Origin: Dipteris shenzhenensis | Taxonomy: Eukaryota; Polypodiophyta; Polypodiopsida; Gleicheniales | Length of the DNA: 64,000 nucleotides | Strand: one strand, 5' to 3' | NCBI GenBank assembly: GCA_047967505.1 | Contig: CM106540.1 | Part shown: piece after piece, positions 1-10,606 of the stretch | Layout: the number at the start of each line of letters is the position of its first letter | Numbering within the stretch: position 1 is the stretch's first letter | Notes under the pieces: generated by a model | Told to the model about the DNA's origin: nothing | What the model saw: only the letters and a program-made list of their open reading frames with translations | Databases searched by the model: none | Position numbers and translations under genes: made by a program

Positions 1-1
1 G

Positions 2-199
2 AAGAACTGGAATGTGCAAGCTGCCGGAGATGATGAAGATGAATTTCTTTGTCGTCCGTTGTCGAATTCGTCTCGTCGCCCGACGAGGAAATCGTTCATG
101 CGCTTCCGAAATCGTGCTGATAGCTCGTCTGCTTCCAAGCTCTTCAAGCTCCCTCAACCTCTATATGTGCCATATGCAACTTTTAAAAGGGAAACCTGA
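2..199 (+). CDS. Possible 3' exon of an unidentified gene entering from the left edge
   Basis: An open frame runs from base 2 to a TGA at 197-199 with no stop and about 65 codons. It is acidic at first (GDDEDE), then Ser/Arg-rich, and ends KLPQPLYVPYATFKRET. Base composition is balanced, unlike the AT-rich DNA after base 200, which suggests coding or recently coding sequence. I recognise no domain. It could be the C-terminus of a gene lying mostly to the left, or an exon whose donor lies before the stop. Low confidence. Confidence 0.3.
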   Translation, partial: KNWNVQAAGDDEDEFLCRPLSNSSRRPTRKSFMRFRNRADSSSASKLFKLPQPLYVPYATFKRET

Positions 200-520
200 T
201 TTAATTGTAAAAGGGTCACCCTATTTAATGATTAAAAAATTGTGAGGTGACAAGGAATTTCTTAGTTGAGTTGATTATCGATATTCATAGTTCAACATCC
301 ATGCATGTTTTAATCCAAATGGGATGCTAAACACTTGCAACATGTAACTAGGAAATTCCCTTTAAAAATGAAGACTATTGACTTTTATGAGCCTATAGGT
401 CCCCCAAATTTAAAATAATTCATAAATGTATTAATTAGTGGAGAAATGAGGAGGGGAGAGCTGGACTCCAAAGGAGGGGATAAGAAATGAGGAGCGTAGG
501 GGGTGAAAAGGCAAGTATAG
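200..520. other. AT-rich intergenic DNA, nothing recognised
   Basis: Stops occur in all frames and no repeat or RNA gene is visible. The only plausible function is 3' flank of the putative exon at 2-199. Confidence 0.4.
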
Positions 521-877
521 GTAGGTATAAAGAGGAGAGTAATTAATGAGGAAGTCCCTTTATATAAGGCTTTGGAATCTATTCAAAATTCACATTTAAA
601 ATGAAAATGTCAATTGTTGACACTATTGATAACCAATCACACTTGGATGCATGCACTTGGAGTTTTGAACAACTTGGTAGCATGATGCTTTGGAAAAGGA
701 AAGTAGGTATAAAGAGGAGAGTAATTAATGAGGAAGTTCCTTTATATAAGGCTTTGGAATCTATTCAACATTCACATTTAAAATGAAAATGTCAATTGTT
801 GACACTATTGATAACAAATCACACTTGGAGTTTTGAACAACTTGGTACCATGTTGCTTTGGAAAAGGAGGTGGCATA
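521..877 (+). repeat. 182-bp tandem duplication
   Basis: The unit starting GTAGGTATAAAGAGG at 521 recurs at 703, a period of 182 bp. The second copy lacks about 13 bp around the ATGCATGCACTTGG stretch and carries a few substitutions. Each unit contains a TTTATATAAGG box and the shared block AAAATGTCAATTGTTGACAC. A 61-codon frame spanning the copies is incidental. It may be promoter DNA or part of a degenerate element. Confidence 0.75.
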
Positions 878-1659
878 GGGTATAAAAGAAAGAGATAGGT
901 TCCATAATTAAAAAAGATCCTTCTCTCTACAATCCTTTTAAGATTTTGTTGTTCAAGGTGTGATCTTTGATGATAGCATCAACAAGTACTTAACCAACGA
1001 TATGGGGTGCCCAAGAAACAATAGGCTAGCAAGGACAAAAATCTAACATACCCGAATTGGGAGAACCTCCCTTGGTATTAGCAAGAGACTATAGGTCAAA
1101 ATTGACATCCTCCATGAAATAAGAGAGTCTATACCCAATTTAAGCTATAATATGGATATTCAACTCTTCAAACGCCACTTTCCAACCATACTTCAACAAG
1201 GACAATATTAACCAAAAAATATAAGACCAATCACACACGTCTCCACCCAACTTCATTCCTCCTTATATTAAGTTAATTGATATCTTTTATATTGGGGACA
1301 AAATAAGTCTCATATATATTTTGTTTTTGTTTGGTTTCAGTAAAAAATATAAATAGCTCAATTGAGGGATGCAATGGCTTTTAGATTGAATAATGAGCCA
1401 TAGCCTGAAAGGAAGCACTCATCCTCATTAGGGCTGTTGGAGGGAATATGCAGAATATGCTTCATAGAGAAGTTTTATGGGGAAAGTGTAACTACCCAAC
1501 CCATCTTTTAAAATAGTAAATGTAAGTCACGAATCATATTTATATTTTGAGCTTTTGCTTGTTAAAGAGGGTGTGGGTGTGGTATTGAGAACAAGAACGT
1601 GAGGGCATTCATGTGAATGCATGAGAGCATGAGAATATGAAAAATTTAGAATAAGTTAG
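878..1659. other. AT-rich DNA without recognisable gene
   Basis: No ORF with coding character, RNA gene or clear repeat is visible. Confidence 0.4.
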
Positions 1660-2092
1660 CAATTCAAGGAAAAGGAAGATATGTGGATAATGACATAGAG
1701 AAGGATGTGGACAAATGGAGATATTGAAGCTTTGGATCCATGTATCTTCTTGTACATCATACTTAAGTTGTGGTATGCCATTTGTCATCACTCATTTAAG
1801 TGACAAAAGGGTGGAAGGATGCTAAAGGAGCCATGTAGACTAGATCACCCCAAATGGAGTCATGACATGCAAGTCTACATGGAGAAATGGTGTACCCACA
1901 AGATGTTAAGTTTGAAGCCAAAGTATTAATAAAAGATGCTAAAGGAGCCATGTAGACTAGATCACCCCAAATGGAGTCATGACATGCAAGTCTACCTGGA
2001 GAAATGGTGTACCCACAAGATGTTAAGTTTGAACCCAAAATATTAATACGTAGTTATAGGAACGTTCCAGCCACACACACACAAGTGCATAT

Positions 2093-2183
<91 letters not shown>

Positions 2184-2244
2184 CACGCATGCACAGATGC
2201 ATGCATGAATGCACACGCACATGCATGCACACACACACACACAC

Positions 2245-2279
<35 letters not shown>

Positions 2280-2515
2280 CATGTGTGTGTGTGGCTTGAA
2301 TGTTGCTATACCTATGTATGAATATTTTGGCCTCAAACATAACATTCTTGTGAGTATTCAATTTCTCCATGATAATTGCATGTCATGACTCGATTTTGGA
2401 GTGATCTCTAGTTTACATGGCTCGTTAAGCATCCTTCTACCCTTTCGTCACTTGACAAGTGTCATACCACAAATTTAGTAAAATGTACAAGAAGTTTAAT
2501 GGATCCAAATTTATG
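1660..2515. repeat. Fold-back (inverted-repeat) element with microsatellite loop
   Basis: The left arm (about 1660-2090) and the reverse complement of 2278-2515 align at low-to-moderate divergence. Shared landmarks in order are the GTGACAAAAGGG-like block, GAGTCATGACATGCAAG, the AAGTTTGA block and CCACACACACACA. The left arm has its own 117-bp internal duplication (1818-1934 and 1935-2051). The loop is (CT)n(AC)n followed by (AC)n(CT)n. The layout resembles a fold-back or large MITE relic. No transposase or terminal duplication was identified. Confidence 0.6.
2094..2276. repeat. Compound (CT)n(AC)n microsatellite
   Basis: (CT)n spans 2094-2138 and (AC)n 2139-2180. An ATGCATGC-rich spacer follows, then (AC)n at 2229-2247 and (CT)n at 2248-2276. 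Open frames of about 100 codons on both strands here are purely repeat-encoded and are not genes. Confidence 0.95.
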
Positions 2516-2577
2516 TACAATGCATGAGGATAGTTATTGCAAAGGCCTAAAAATATGAAACTATTAAAATGGGCTAG

Positions 2578-2900
2578 AAATTCAAGGAAAAGATGATGTA
2601 AAGGAAGACATGTGGATAATGATAGAGAAGGATATGAACAAATGGAGATATCGAGGTTTTTGATCTACAAATATTCTTGAACATCATACTAAGTTTCTGA
2701 CATGCCACTTGTCATTACTAATATATGTGACAAAAGGGTTGAAAGGATGCTTAAGGAACCATGTAGACTATAGTGATCACCCCAAAATGGGGTCATGACA
2801 TGCAAGTCTATGTGGAGAAATTGGATACTCACAATGCTAAGTTTGAGGCCAAAGTATTCATAGGTACTTATAGGAATGTTCAACCCACATACACATGTGC
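2578..2900 (+). repeat. Third copy of the fold-back arm sequence
   Basis: This segment repeats the 1660-2090 arm in direct orientation, with shared GTGGATAATGA, CAAATGGAGATAT, GACAAAAGGG and GTCATGACATGCAAGTCTA blocks. It ends at a CCCACATACACATGTG tract. Together with the fold-back it makes a direct-inverted-direct array. Confidence 0.6.
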
Positions 2901-3312
2901 ATGTATGCATGCACGTGTATGTGAGTGCATGTGCACATGCACACATACATGAGTATCACATTGTGTATCATCAATATGAGTGTGCATCTGCACATGCATG
3001 TGTGTCATCATGTGCGGGTATGTGCATTATGCATGTGTGAAAGAGTGTGTATGCATGCGTATGTGCACATATGAGCACACACATATGCACACATGTTCCA
3101 GTCATTGTATATATGCATGCCTACATGTGCGCATGTAACCATGTGTGGTATGTCCATGTGCATGCACGCATGAGAGTTGTTGTATGGACACATAGCTACA
3201 TGAAGCACAATATATACGAGTGTGTGTGTATGTGCATGTGTGGAGAATTGTTATATGTACATGTACCTATATACAAGTGTTTGTGTAGAGAGAGAGAGAG
3301 AAAGAGAGAGAT
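2885..3312. repeat. Degenerate TG/CA-rich alternating purine-pyrimidine tract
   Basis: Roughly 400 bp are dominated by GTGCATG, CACATG and GTATGTG steps, ending in a short (GA)n at 3286-3312. Such tracts can adopt left-handed DNA. ORFs in this stretch, such as 3047-3343, are compositional artefacts. Confidence 0.75.
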
Positions 3313-3344
3313 TATTCTAGGAGTATTCCTACTCAAAGCTTAAA

Positions 3345-5035
3345 CATAGTAATAAGTAATTCATTTGCAAACAAGGTAACAACCACTATAGCCTCTTCTA
3401 AGTCAGAGATACAGTATAGGTTGAGAAAGAGAACTTGATTTACAACATCGTAGCTAGATTGATGCATAGCTTGTATATGTAGTAGTGCCAAGAACAACAA
3501 AACTTAGATGGGCCTATTACTAGTGGCAGATGTCAAAAGTTGGTTGTGGTGAGCTTTTTTGTACATGTCCTCAATGTCCTCTTGACAATTAAAACTAACT
3601 TCATTTCAACCAATATGATTCTATGCGAAGGCAAACTAAAAAAGAAATTGCTTAGTAATTAGCACAAGTTGATTGAGAGGGTTGTGGATGAAGTGCCAAA
3701 AATCAAGGGCAAACTAAGTAAAATAGAAAACATGAGGCAAATTTGGTTTCTCAAAATTTGAATGTCCCACTATTGATCTTAGCTCAATCATAGTAGCAAC
3801 ATCTTGTTTGATAGGCCAGAGAAATGATGACCGAGCCTAGCTTCAAATCAAAAACACTTTCACATAGTAGCAACTCCATCGTGTTGTTAGAATGGCGATG
3901 CCCTTTGTTCCTATTGTAGCTATGTAGTTGTAGAAGACATTAGGGCAATTTATCTTATTGTTGGTAAGGAAGGAGAACTTGTAATCCCCTATAGTGAGAT
4001 AATGTCTCACAAAGAATGCACCTCCACCAAGGATAAATTCAAAGACTTGGACCTTCTTGGTGGAATAGACAATAGTCTAAAGAGGATTAACCTCTCGATG
4101 GTCATTGAGGTAGTGTAAAAGACTCGAGGTTTTGAGAACTTTGAAAAGTTTTTTGTGAAGATGGTAAAAAAATGGAAAAAAAGGGAGGCTAGGGAAAGAG
4201 TCAGTGGTCAAAATGTTTTGGGAGGGTAGAGAGGCCTCAAGTGCTAGTGCTTCTAAAATCCGACCTTTAATTTTGTTACTAGAACTTCATACTTATAACG
4301 AGATCTATAAAGTACCACAATATCAAGTGGAACACACACTCCTATACATATACTTACACATCGATAACTTCATTCCATGATGGGCACTTGCTCTTGAGAG
4401 TAGTGAATAACATGTTGCTAGAATGGTAAAAAACCGGCTAAGGTTTTGCTTAGCCGGACTAAATTCTATGCGTTTTTGTTTTAAAAGCCAAGAAGTTACA
4501 CATTTTAGCATGTAGAAACAGATTTAAGGTTGGGTTCACACCACTTGTTGGCCATCTTCCAAAAGGTGGTGTGAAGCGTTGCCCTCTTAGCTATGTTTAG
4601 CACATGAAGGCCACCCACTCCATGGCCAACTAAAAAATTATCCCATGATTGCCCTTATTAGTGATCAAACTTGTGCGGATTGGCTCATTCCATCTCTTGA
4701 CATAAATTAGTAGCTTGCTTTATAAACCATGACTGCTAGGTGGCCACACCTGGTGCCATCCTCCAAGTCTATTATGTTTCTTACATGACAGCGAAAAATA
4801 CTTTGGGCTTCTACGACTTTTCGATTCTGGCAGAGATCCATGATGGCAACAAGAAAGCGGAGCTCCAACAAGTGTTCATGGCTCAAGTGTTGAAGCTTGG
4901 CCATGGCCAAAGAGTAATCTCAAACTGCCCTTTCTTTGCAACTTTTTTCAATAGGGTTTCTAACAATTAGAATTGCATTTCACCAAGTCTCGGGGATTCT
5001 TCGCTTCACAAAATGCTCAGCTAGTCATTCCTATG
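3345..5035. other. Non-coding DNA with one perfect small hairpin
   Basis: I see no gene. A perfect hairpin at 4434-4457 has arms CCGGCTAAG and CTTAGCCGG around a 6-nt loop. It has no T-tract or other clue to function. The stretch 4740-4970 has a 76-codon frame without recognisable similarity. It could be the far 5' part of the Helentron that follows. Confidence 0.35.
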
Positions 5036-5039
5036 CAGC

Positions 5040-5282
5040 AATTGCGGTGGCATGCATGTTAGCCGTGATCCAAAACACCCTTACTGCTACACTTGCAAGT
5101 CAATTCAATACATTTCGAAGGTTGCTGTCTTGAAGGGTCGAATCTATGTTCGTCGTGATGGAAACGATGTAATTGTTACTATTCGTGGAGGCAAGTGGAT
5201 GCCCTGCTTCAATTCTAAACACCTTTTTTGGATTTGTACGCAAAATGTGTTTTGTCTATGCGCTCCATGCTCTCAACCATAA
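5040..5282 (+). pseudogene. Putative N-terminal Cys/His segment of the Helentron protein
   Basis: The frame from 5040 reads a Cys-Gly-Gly stretch, then DPKHPYCYTCKSIQ, then a basic IYVRRDGND stretch. The C-x2-C spacing with nearby His suggests a degenerate zinc-binding motif. Assignment to the Helentron rests on position and strand alone. Confidence 0.3.
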
Positions 5283-5424
5283 AACCAACTGGAAGCTTCA
5301 CTATCAATAGCTCCAGTCATTTGGTGGCATTTGAGCCGAACGTTTGAGGAGTGACATTGTATTCACTTGATATTTCTTGCAATAGAGTTTACTACCTTTG
5401 TAGCTTTGCTTTGTAGTTTCATTC

Positions 5425-6540
5425 ATGATAGTTTTGCAACATCTTCTTCCCTCGTGCATTTCAATAATTGATAAAATGTCTTTACAAGTTGACATTGGGA
5501 AGTACGACACCAAGAGACATGCAAACTTTATGAAAATGGATCCACAAAACTATGACATTGTGCTGTGTATGATGGAATTTTCCTCGACTCACACGTATCA
5601 AACATTGTTGCAAGCCCTTTGCAACGACATTCTCAGTAGTCCAGCATGTACAGCTCCTCCATGGAATGGTTTTATCAACGACTTCATGTTAGCGCACCCA
5701 AACACTTCTAAAGTTCAATGTGTCATCAACACTCTCAAATCTAGTTCAAGTTCTCGTGCGACCATACATGATTGCCTTGTCCAAGTCTCTTCGCTCCTGC
5801 GTTGCTCTTTTGAAGTCCTCGTGCAAGATACAACAGGAACACGTACCGTAATGCAAACATCGAACGGTTCTGTAGAAGTTATCACACTACTTGTAAATGA
5901 ACTAGAAAGCCCCCCCCAAATATCACCACTCCACCCTTGAAAACGAAAGCGTGTTTACAATCATTGGAGTTAAGAGCAGCATGTTGCATTGCTTTCGTAC
6001 GTTTAGAGAATGCTCGAAGAAATTGCGAAGACTATTGCTTCACGTTACATGGCCGCTTTCCCAAGTGTTTCACACTCAATACAAGCCACAATAGCGAAGA
6101 TATACAAAGCAAGAAAGTCTTTAACGCATGGACGCCCCCCTAATGCTACAGCGAACGTGCTAGCTACCAACCAGTAACTTCCAACCCATGAAATGGGTCC
6201 ACCTTGCCATGTTTCCATGGAGGAGCCCTTTGTGCATGACACCCGAGCAGCCACAAAATTCATTAAGACTGTAGTAGACACACCGTCACACTCGTGTGTT
6301 TATTGTGGGGTTTTGGGCTTCAAGAAGAAAATGCACCGCACTAATGCAATGACAAGGGCGTTCATGTGTGCAGAAGGTATCATTGCAACGAACAACACAT
6401 TCGAAAGCCTTCTCTACAACCTTTGCCACACTCAAATTAGAAAGAGCATGGCTCCAAATTCGCTTCCAAGAACATGCCTTTGTCCAATCATCTACAATTT
6501 ACATACAAACTCAACACACTCGAGGCGAGATTAATCTCAA
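5425..6540 (+). pseudogene. Variable N-terminal region of the Helentron protein
   Basis: A 171-codon frame (5425-5940) of unrecognised sequence is followed by a region readable only across stops. There KRKRVYNHWS leads into an amphipathic block ending near SHSCVYCG (6285-6305). The stops replace plausible Gln codons at three or more places. Animal Helentrons can carry extra domains such as an OTU protease here. I cannot establish that identity. Confidence 0.35.
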
Positions 6541-8735
6541 TTAGAATACCATTAGCTCAAATACGCAAGCTCATGTATGAAGGGCAATTTGGTCTTCATG
6601 GGGCAATAGTCAATGTGTTTGCTGACACTGATCGAGTGCAATGTGTGTTACCATGTTTCTTGAATGATAGCTCAGTAGTTTTCGTAGCTATAAAGTGGAA
6701 ACTTGAGTTCACGCACAACTACGTGAGTGGCTTAGTTCGGCAGAACTTGACACTTAGAGCACTTGGTGAGTTGCTACAAACACCGCTGTACAAAGAGTTT
6801 AATGTCACAATGGATCCACAATGGGCCTTGCACATCAACCAAACTTCTAATGTCAATGCAACACAAATTTCTAATGTCAATGCAACACAAATAGACGGAG
6901 AAGACTTTTCAAACCCGCAAGAGGATGAAAACCAAACTGACACGCTCGTCCACGGTATTTACACAACTCAACAAGTGGTCAACTTTCAAGACAAGGTGAT
7001 CAACGTTGCACTTCAGAGAGTTTCAACCCATTGAGCATCTTCAAAGATAAGCAATGCAAAGAGCTCGCATTCCCAAAAAAAATTTACGGTCACCCCACGA
7101 TAGTATGAATTACTTGATCGCACATCCTACCAGGACATTGCACGATGGGAACTACTTAACAAAGACAGGCGCTTTGCACTCTGCATAGAGAACTTATTTT
7201 TCAAGACAATGAAAGTATTGGTCGCTCAAGTTTTGTCATCCTCTTGGGTCCGCATGAGGAAAGGACAGCTAAGAGGACAAAGAATACTAGCAAAAGATGC
7301 AACCAAAGACACAAACATTGAACAACTTCTTCAATCGCACATTGGCTTTCGTGACTTTGCATGTCTTCGTACACCCCCTGACTACAAAGACAAACTCAAA
7401 AAAATTTGTTTGCAATGCTTAAACAGCTAGGTCCATCTACTTTCTTTCTCTTTTTCCTTGCTGTAGAGAAGAATTGGAGCCACTCATAGATTGCTTGCAC
7501 AAACTCAATCCATAACATGACACTCAAAATAATCTTTCACCCACAAACACACTTCATTCAATATTTTGTGGGTGGTGACCCAATCACAACTACAAGATAC
7601 TATGTTCACAAGTTCCAAGCAATGAAACGATTCCTTAAACAAGATTCATCGACACTAGGGCAACTATTTGACTTTTTCTTCGTCACACTAAGTTCCAAAA
7701 TACAGGCAGCCAGCACAACCATGGTCTTCTATGGATTGAAGGTGCACCCACGTATGGTGAGTCATCAGATGCAGACGTCGTTTCATTTGTGGATCAATAC
7801 ATTTGTACTGACATTGCTAAATTCTTATTGAGCAACAAAGACATCCAAAAACACAAACACAGGAAAACCTGCAAGAAGAAGGGCAATGCTTGCCGCTTCA
7901 ACTTCCCACATCCACCCATGAAAGCAACAACAATATTAACACCTCTACAAGAAATGAAAAAGCAATCGAGCACAAGTGCAATTACCATAAAATACATGCA
8001 CTCTTGCATGACCACAACATAGAAGAACTTAGCTTCGATGACCTGCTGCAAAACTTGTCACTTACAAAGGAATAGTACATCATGGCCCTAAGAGCTAGCA
8101 TTCTTCAGCCATCAGTTTTCTTACGTCATGAACCCAAAGACACATACAAAAACAATTTCAATCCAATAGTTTCAGCGCTATGGCAAGCGAACACTGACAT
8201 CCAGTTCATGATGAACCCCCATGCTGCACCTGCATATTGCACTTTATATATGACCAAAGTGGACCACTCAACTGCAGAAGCCATGAAACAAGCAATGGAC
8301 CAATGCCTTCAAGGAGATGTCCTAGCAAATGAATGCATCCGAAAAATTGGGAATGCAATTCTAAACACTCAGCATATCAGCTCACAGCAAGCAGCATATT
8401 AACCTTGTCCTTGCCACTAACGAGTTCCACCAAGGAGTTTTGCTACATAAACACCAGCCCCATTGAAGAATGAACGCTCCTACTCAAACGTCGCTCCCAA
8501 CTAGAGAAAATGGATCCAAATAGTTCTGATGTTTTCTTTGAAGATGTAATTGCAAAGTATAAGGCAAGAACAAGCACGTTGCATAATCTTTGCTTCGCTT
8601 TGTATGCAAGTACGTACAATTCAAGTGGATGTGGAGTTACAAAGTACAAGAGAGCAAAAGTCATTCGCTTCAACAATTATAGCAAGGCCAAAGACCCTGA
8701 GAATCACTACAGTATACTTACCTTTCGTAGATGAA
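6474..8735 (+). pseudogene. Helentron Rep (Helitron_like_N plus HUH nuclease), broken
   Basis: The text crosses at least six frameshifts or stops. Family landmarks include NPLSIFKDKQCKELAFP (about 7030), RRFALCIENLFFK (about 7170), GFRDFACLRTPPDYKDK (about 7345), FAMLKQLGPSTFFLSF (about 7405), DPITTTRYYVHKFQ (7575-7617), SQHNHGLLWIEGAPTYG (7710-7755, the H-N-H metal site) and TCKKKGNACRFNFPHPPM (about 7868). It continues through a VSALWQANTDIQF block (about 8175), a LLKRRSQLEKMDPN block (about 8480) and FFEDVIAKYKAR (about 8535), matching the Rep C-terminal region. This order is the Rep domain of Helitron-family elements, which nicks and joins single strands during rolling-circle transposition. 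Confidence 0.7.
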
Positions 8736-8990
8736 GAGCCCAGTCCTGATGATGAGTTGTCAACATTGCACGACTCGTATGTGGATGCGCGAGAAATAAT
8801 CAACCACAACACTAGAGATTTCAATAAGGGCATGTTGCCTTCTCTCAATAACAATGTGCTTTCAACAACATCCACGTCCAGAACACAAACAAATGGTTTC
8901 CCTCACATTACAACAGAGTTTGACCTTCGCACTAAGTTTGACCAAGCAAACAAAAAAACCACATAAACAAACACAACTAACTTCACTTAC

Positions 8991-9350
8991 ATGTTCATGC
9001 CTAACAGCGACTACTTCCGCGAGCTCCGCAAGCTCAATCCCAGACAGCGACTTCTTGATGACATTATGCTTAAAAAGCTATCTAGTGAACAAGTCCCTTT
9101 GTGCTTCTTCTTGTCAAGCAATGCAGGCACAGGGAAAACATTCAAGTTGCTCTTGATTGAAGCATTGCAACGGTACTACACATGCATACACTCAACCTCC
9201 ATTCAATTGCCAAAAGTCCTTCTCCTTGCATACACAGGAAAAGCAGTGTTCAACATAGGAGGCACAACAATACATTCGGCACTTCACTTGCCCTTGATCT
9301 CATCAACCTACAAAAGCCTCACAACTGAGAAACTGCAAATCTTGTCATAG
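8991..9350 (+). pseudogene. PIF1-type helicase fragment of the Helentron
   Basis: A 119-codon frame starts in an NPRQRLLDDIM stretch and carries a consensus Walker A, SNAGTGKTFK (about 9115-9145). A LLLAYTGKAVFNIGG block (motif Ia region) and TTIHSALHL follow. Motifs II-VI are absent, because the next 30 bases lead straight into endonuclease sequence, so an internal deletion removed most of the helicase. The family unwinds DNA during rolling-circle transposition. This copy cannot. Confidence 0.75.
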
Positions 9351-9380
9351 CTGTACCAAGACGTCCAACTATGAGCAAGC

Positions 9381-9686
9381 ATGAAAGCACTTATACACAG
9401 CTTGGAGAGAACAATACAAATTGGTCTCCTTTCCACAAACACATACATTGTCGGTGATTTCAACATGTCCTACGAAACAAATGACAAGACAAGTTGTACT
9501 CTGCAACAGTTCATGTCGGCCCACAACTTGCACCAAATAATCAAGCAACCAACAACAATCCATGGGTTGACAATTGACCACATCTGCACGAACATCCCCC
9601 ACCACATAAAATCCACAAGCGGCTGCAACTACGTTAACTGGTCAGACCACTTCACACTGTACACAACCATCCCGACATTGCAATAA
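9381..9686 (+). pseudogene. Endonuclease/exonuclease/phosphatase domain fragment of the Helentron
   Basis: The 101-codon frame has YIVGDFNMS, LHQIIKQPTTIHG, TIDHICTNIP and NWSDHFTLY. These match the GDFN, metal-coordinating Asp-His and SDH motifs of the EEP fold used by LINE endonucleases and by Helentrons. The N-terminal catalytic Glu region is missing. Immediate adjacency to the helicase fragment on the same strand supports a Rep-Hel-EN element. An independent LINE fragment is the alternative. Confidence 0.65.
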
Positions 9687-9739
9687 GAACTACTCTTTCT
9701 CATCCAAACACTTCAAAAGGGAGGCCTCATGAATATAAT

Positions 9740-9782
9740 AATTCTTGTTTGTGTGTGTGTGTGTGTGGGGGGGGGGGGGGGC
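9740..9782. repeat. (TG)n followed by a G-run
   Basis: A TG dinucleotide tract runs into more than a dozen consecutive G residues (to 9781). It marks the junction between the Helentron relic and the GC/C-rich kinase upstream region. Confidence 0.85.
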
Positions 9783-10008
9783 TGGAGATGTGTTGTTTCC
9801 CCCGCAAATTGAGCTCAAACTGACCCCCCACACACTCCCCACCCCCCCTCCTTGCGCTCTCTGTCCCTCAATCGCCGTCCTCGGGGTCCCCCTTCCTCTC
9901 CGCTCTTTGTAGTGTTCCTGCCCAATTCCCCCGTCGTTTAGTGCTTCTTGGGCCGATTTCGAATTGTGTGAGAGAACCGCGTTGAGACCTGATATAGCAC
10001 AAGGAGCT

Positions 10009-10045
<37 letters not shown>

Positions 10046-10105
10046 TCCTTACAGCAGCTTCCTTCAATAGCTTCGTAAGCTTCCGCTCTGGTTTCTGTTC
10101 GCCTT

Positions 10106-10152
<47 letters not shown>

Positions 10153-10444
10153 TCCTTATAGCAGCCTTCAATAGCTTCGTAAGCTTCCGCTCTGGTTTCT
10201 GTTCGCCTTGAACCATCGGCTTCGGCTTTGAATTCCCCCCCTGATCGGCTTCGGCTTCGGCTTCCGCTCCAGACAAAATTGGAAGCTCTGGAGTGGAACT
10301 ATCCTTCTACCGAGGCATTTCCTCAAAAGACTCGATCAATCTTGGGAAGATGCCGCGGAGCGATTCTCGACATTGATCGGTAGAGCTGTCCCTTAAAGAT
10401 CAGATCTTTCTAAATGCGCAGTTCAAACATGGAATTGGCTGAGG

Positions 10445-10491
<47 letters not shown>

Positions 10492-10550
10492 TTTAAATGG
10501 AAAGAAATATTAAACAGAGCCTTTTATCGATGCAGCAGGGAGGTGAAGAA
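9783..10550 (+). promoter_or_regulatory. Probable promoter and 5' UTR of the PTI1-like kinase
   Basis: The DNA is C/T-rich with CCCC blocks to about 9950 and then carries three (GA)n tracts (about 10013-10040, 10110-10149 and 10450-10482). The block containing CAATAGCTTCGTAAGCTTCC occurs twice (10069 onward and 10165 onward), each copy just after a (GA)n tract, as a tandem duplication of about 100 bp. GA/CT repeats next to the ATG are common in plant 5' UTRs and core promoters. I see no convincing TATA box, so a CT-rich TATA-less promoter is likely. An in-frame upstream ATG lies at 10497. Confidence 0.5.
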
Positions 10551-10606
10551 ATGAGTTGTTTTGGTAAATGGGATTGTTGCCGTGCCGGAGGCTGCGCGAA
10601 GGGCAG
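10551..10606 (+). CDS. PTI1-like kinase exon 1
   Basis: It encodes [18 protein letters not shown] plus two bases of a split Ser codon. The donor is CAG|GTGCGT. Intron 1 (10607-10924, 318 bp) ends at ATTCAG. Confidence 0.75.

Larger units (their letters stand above)
5040..9690 (+). mobile_element. Decayed Helentron-like rolling-circle transposon
   Basis: A broken series of plus-strand frames reads, in order: a Cys-containing N-terminal stretch, a variable region, a Helitron_like_N/Rep region with an HUH-type H-N-H, a PIF1-type helicase with an intact Walker A, and an endonuclease/exonuclease/phosphatase domain. The Rep-Hel-EN order is that of Helentron/Helitron2 elements, whereas canonical plant Helitrons lack the endonuclease. 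Many frameshifts and in-frame stops, and loss of most of the helicase, show it is dead. The 3' end lies just before the microsatellite at 9740, and the kinase 5' UTR begins soon after. Terminal structures were not identified. Confidence 0.7.

Noticed and set aside
2004-2370. Four open frames of 60-105 codons on both strands
   Set aside because: They are translations of (CT)n and (AC)n microsatellites (poly Ser-Leu, Thr-His, Arg-Glu, Cys-Val) and have no coding character.
5940-8100. Stops in the Helentron as targets of U-to-C RNA editing
   Set aside because: Such editing in ferns and hornworts concerns organelle transcripts. This is a nuclear element with frameshifts as well, so decay is the simpler reading.
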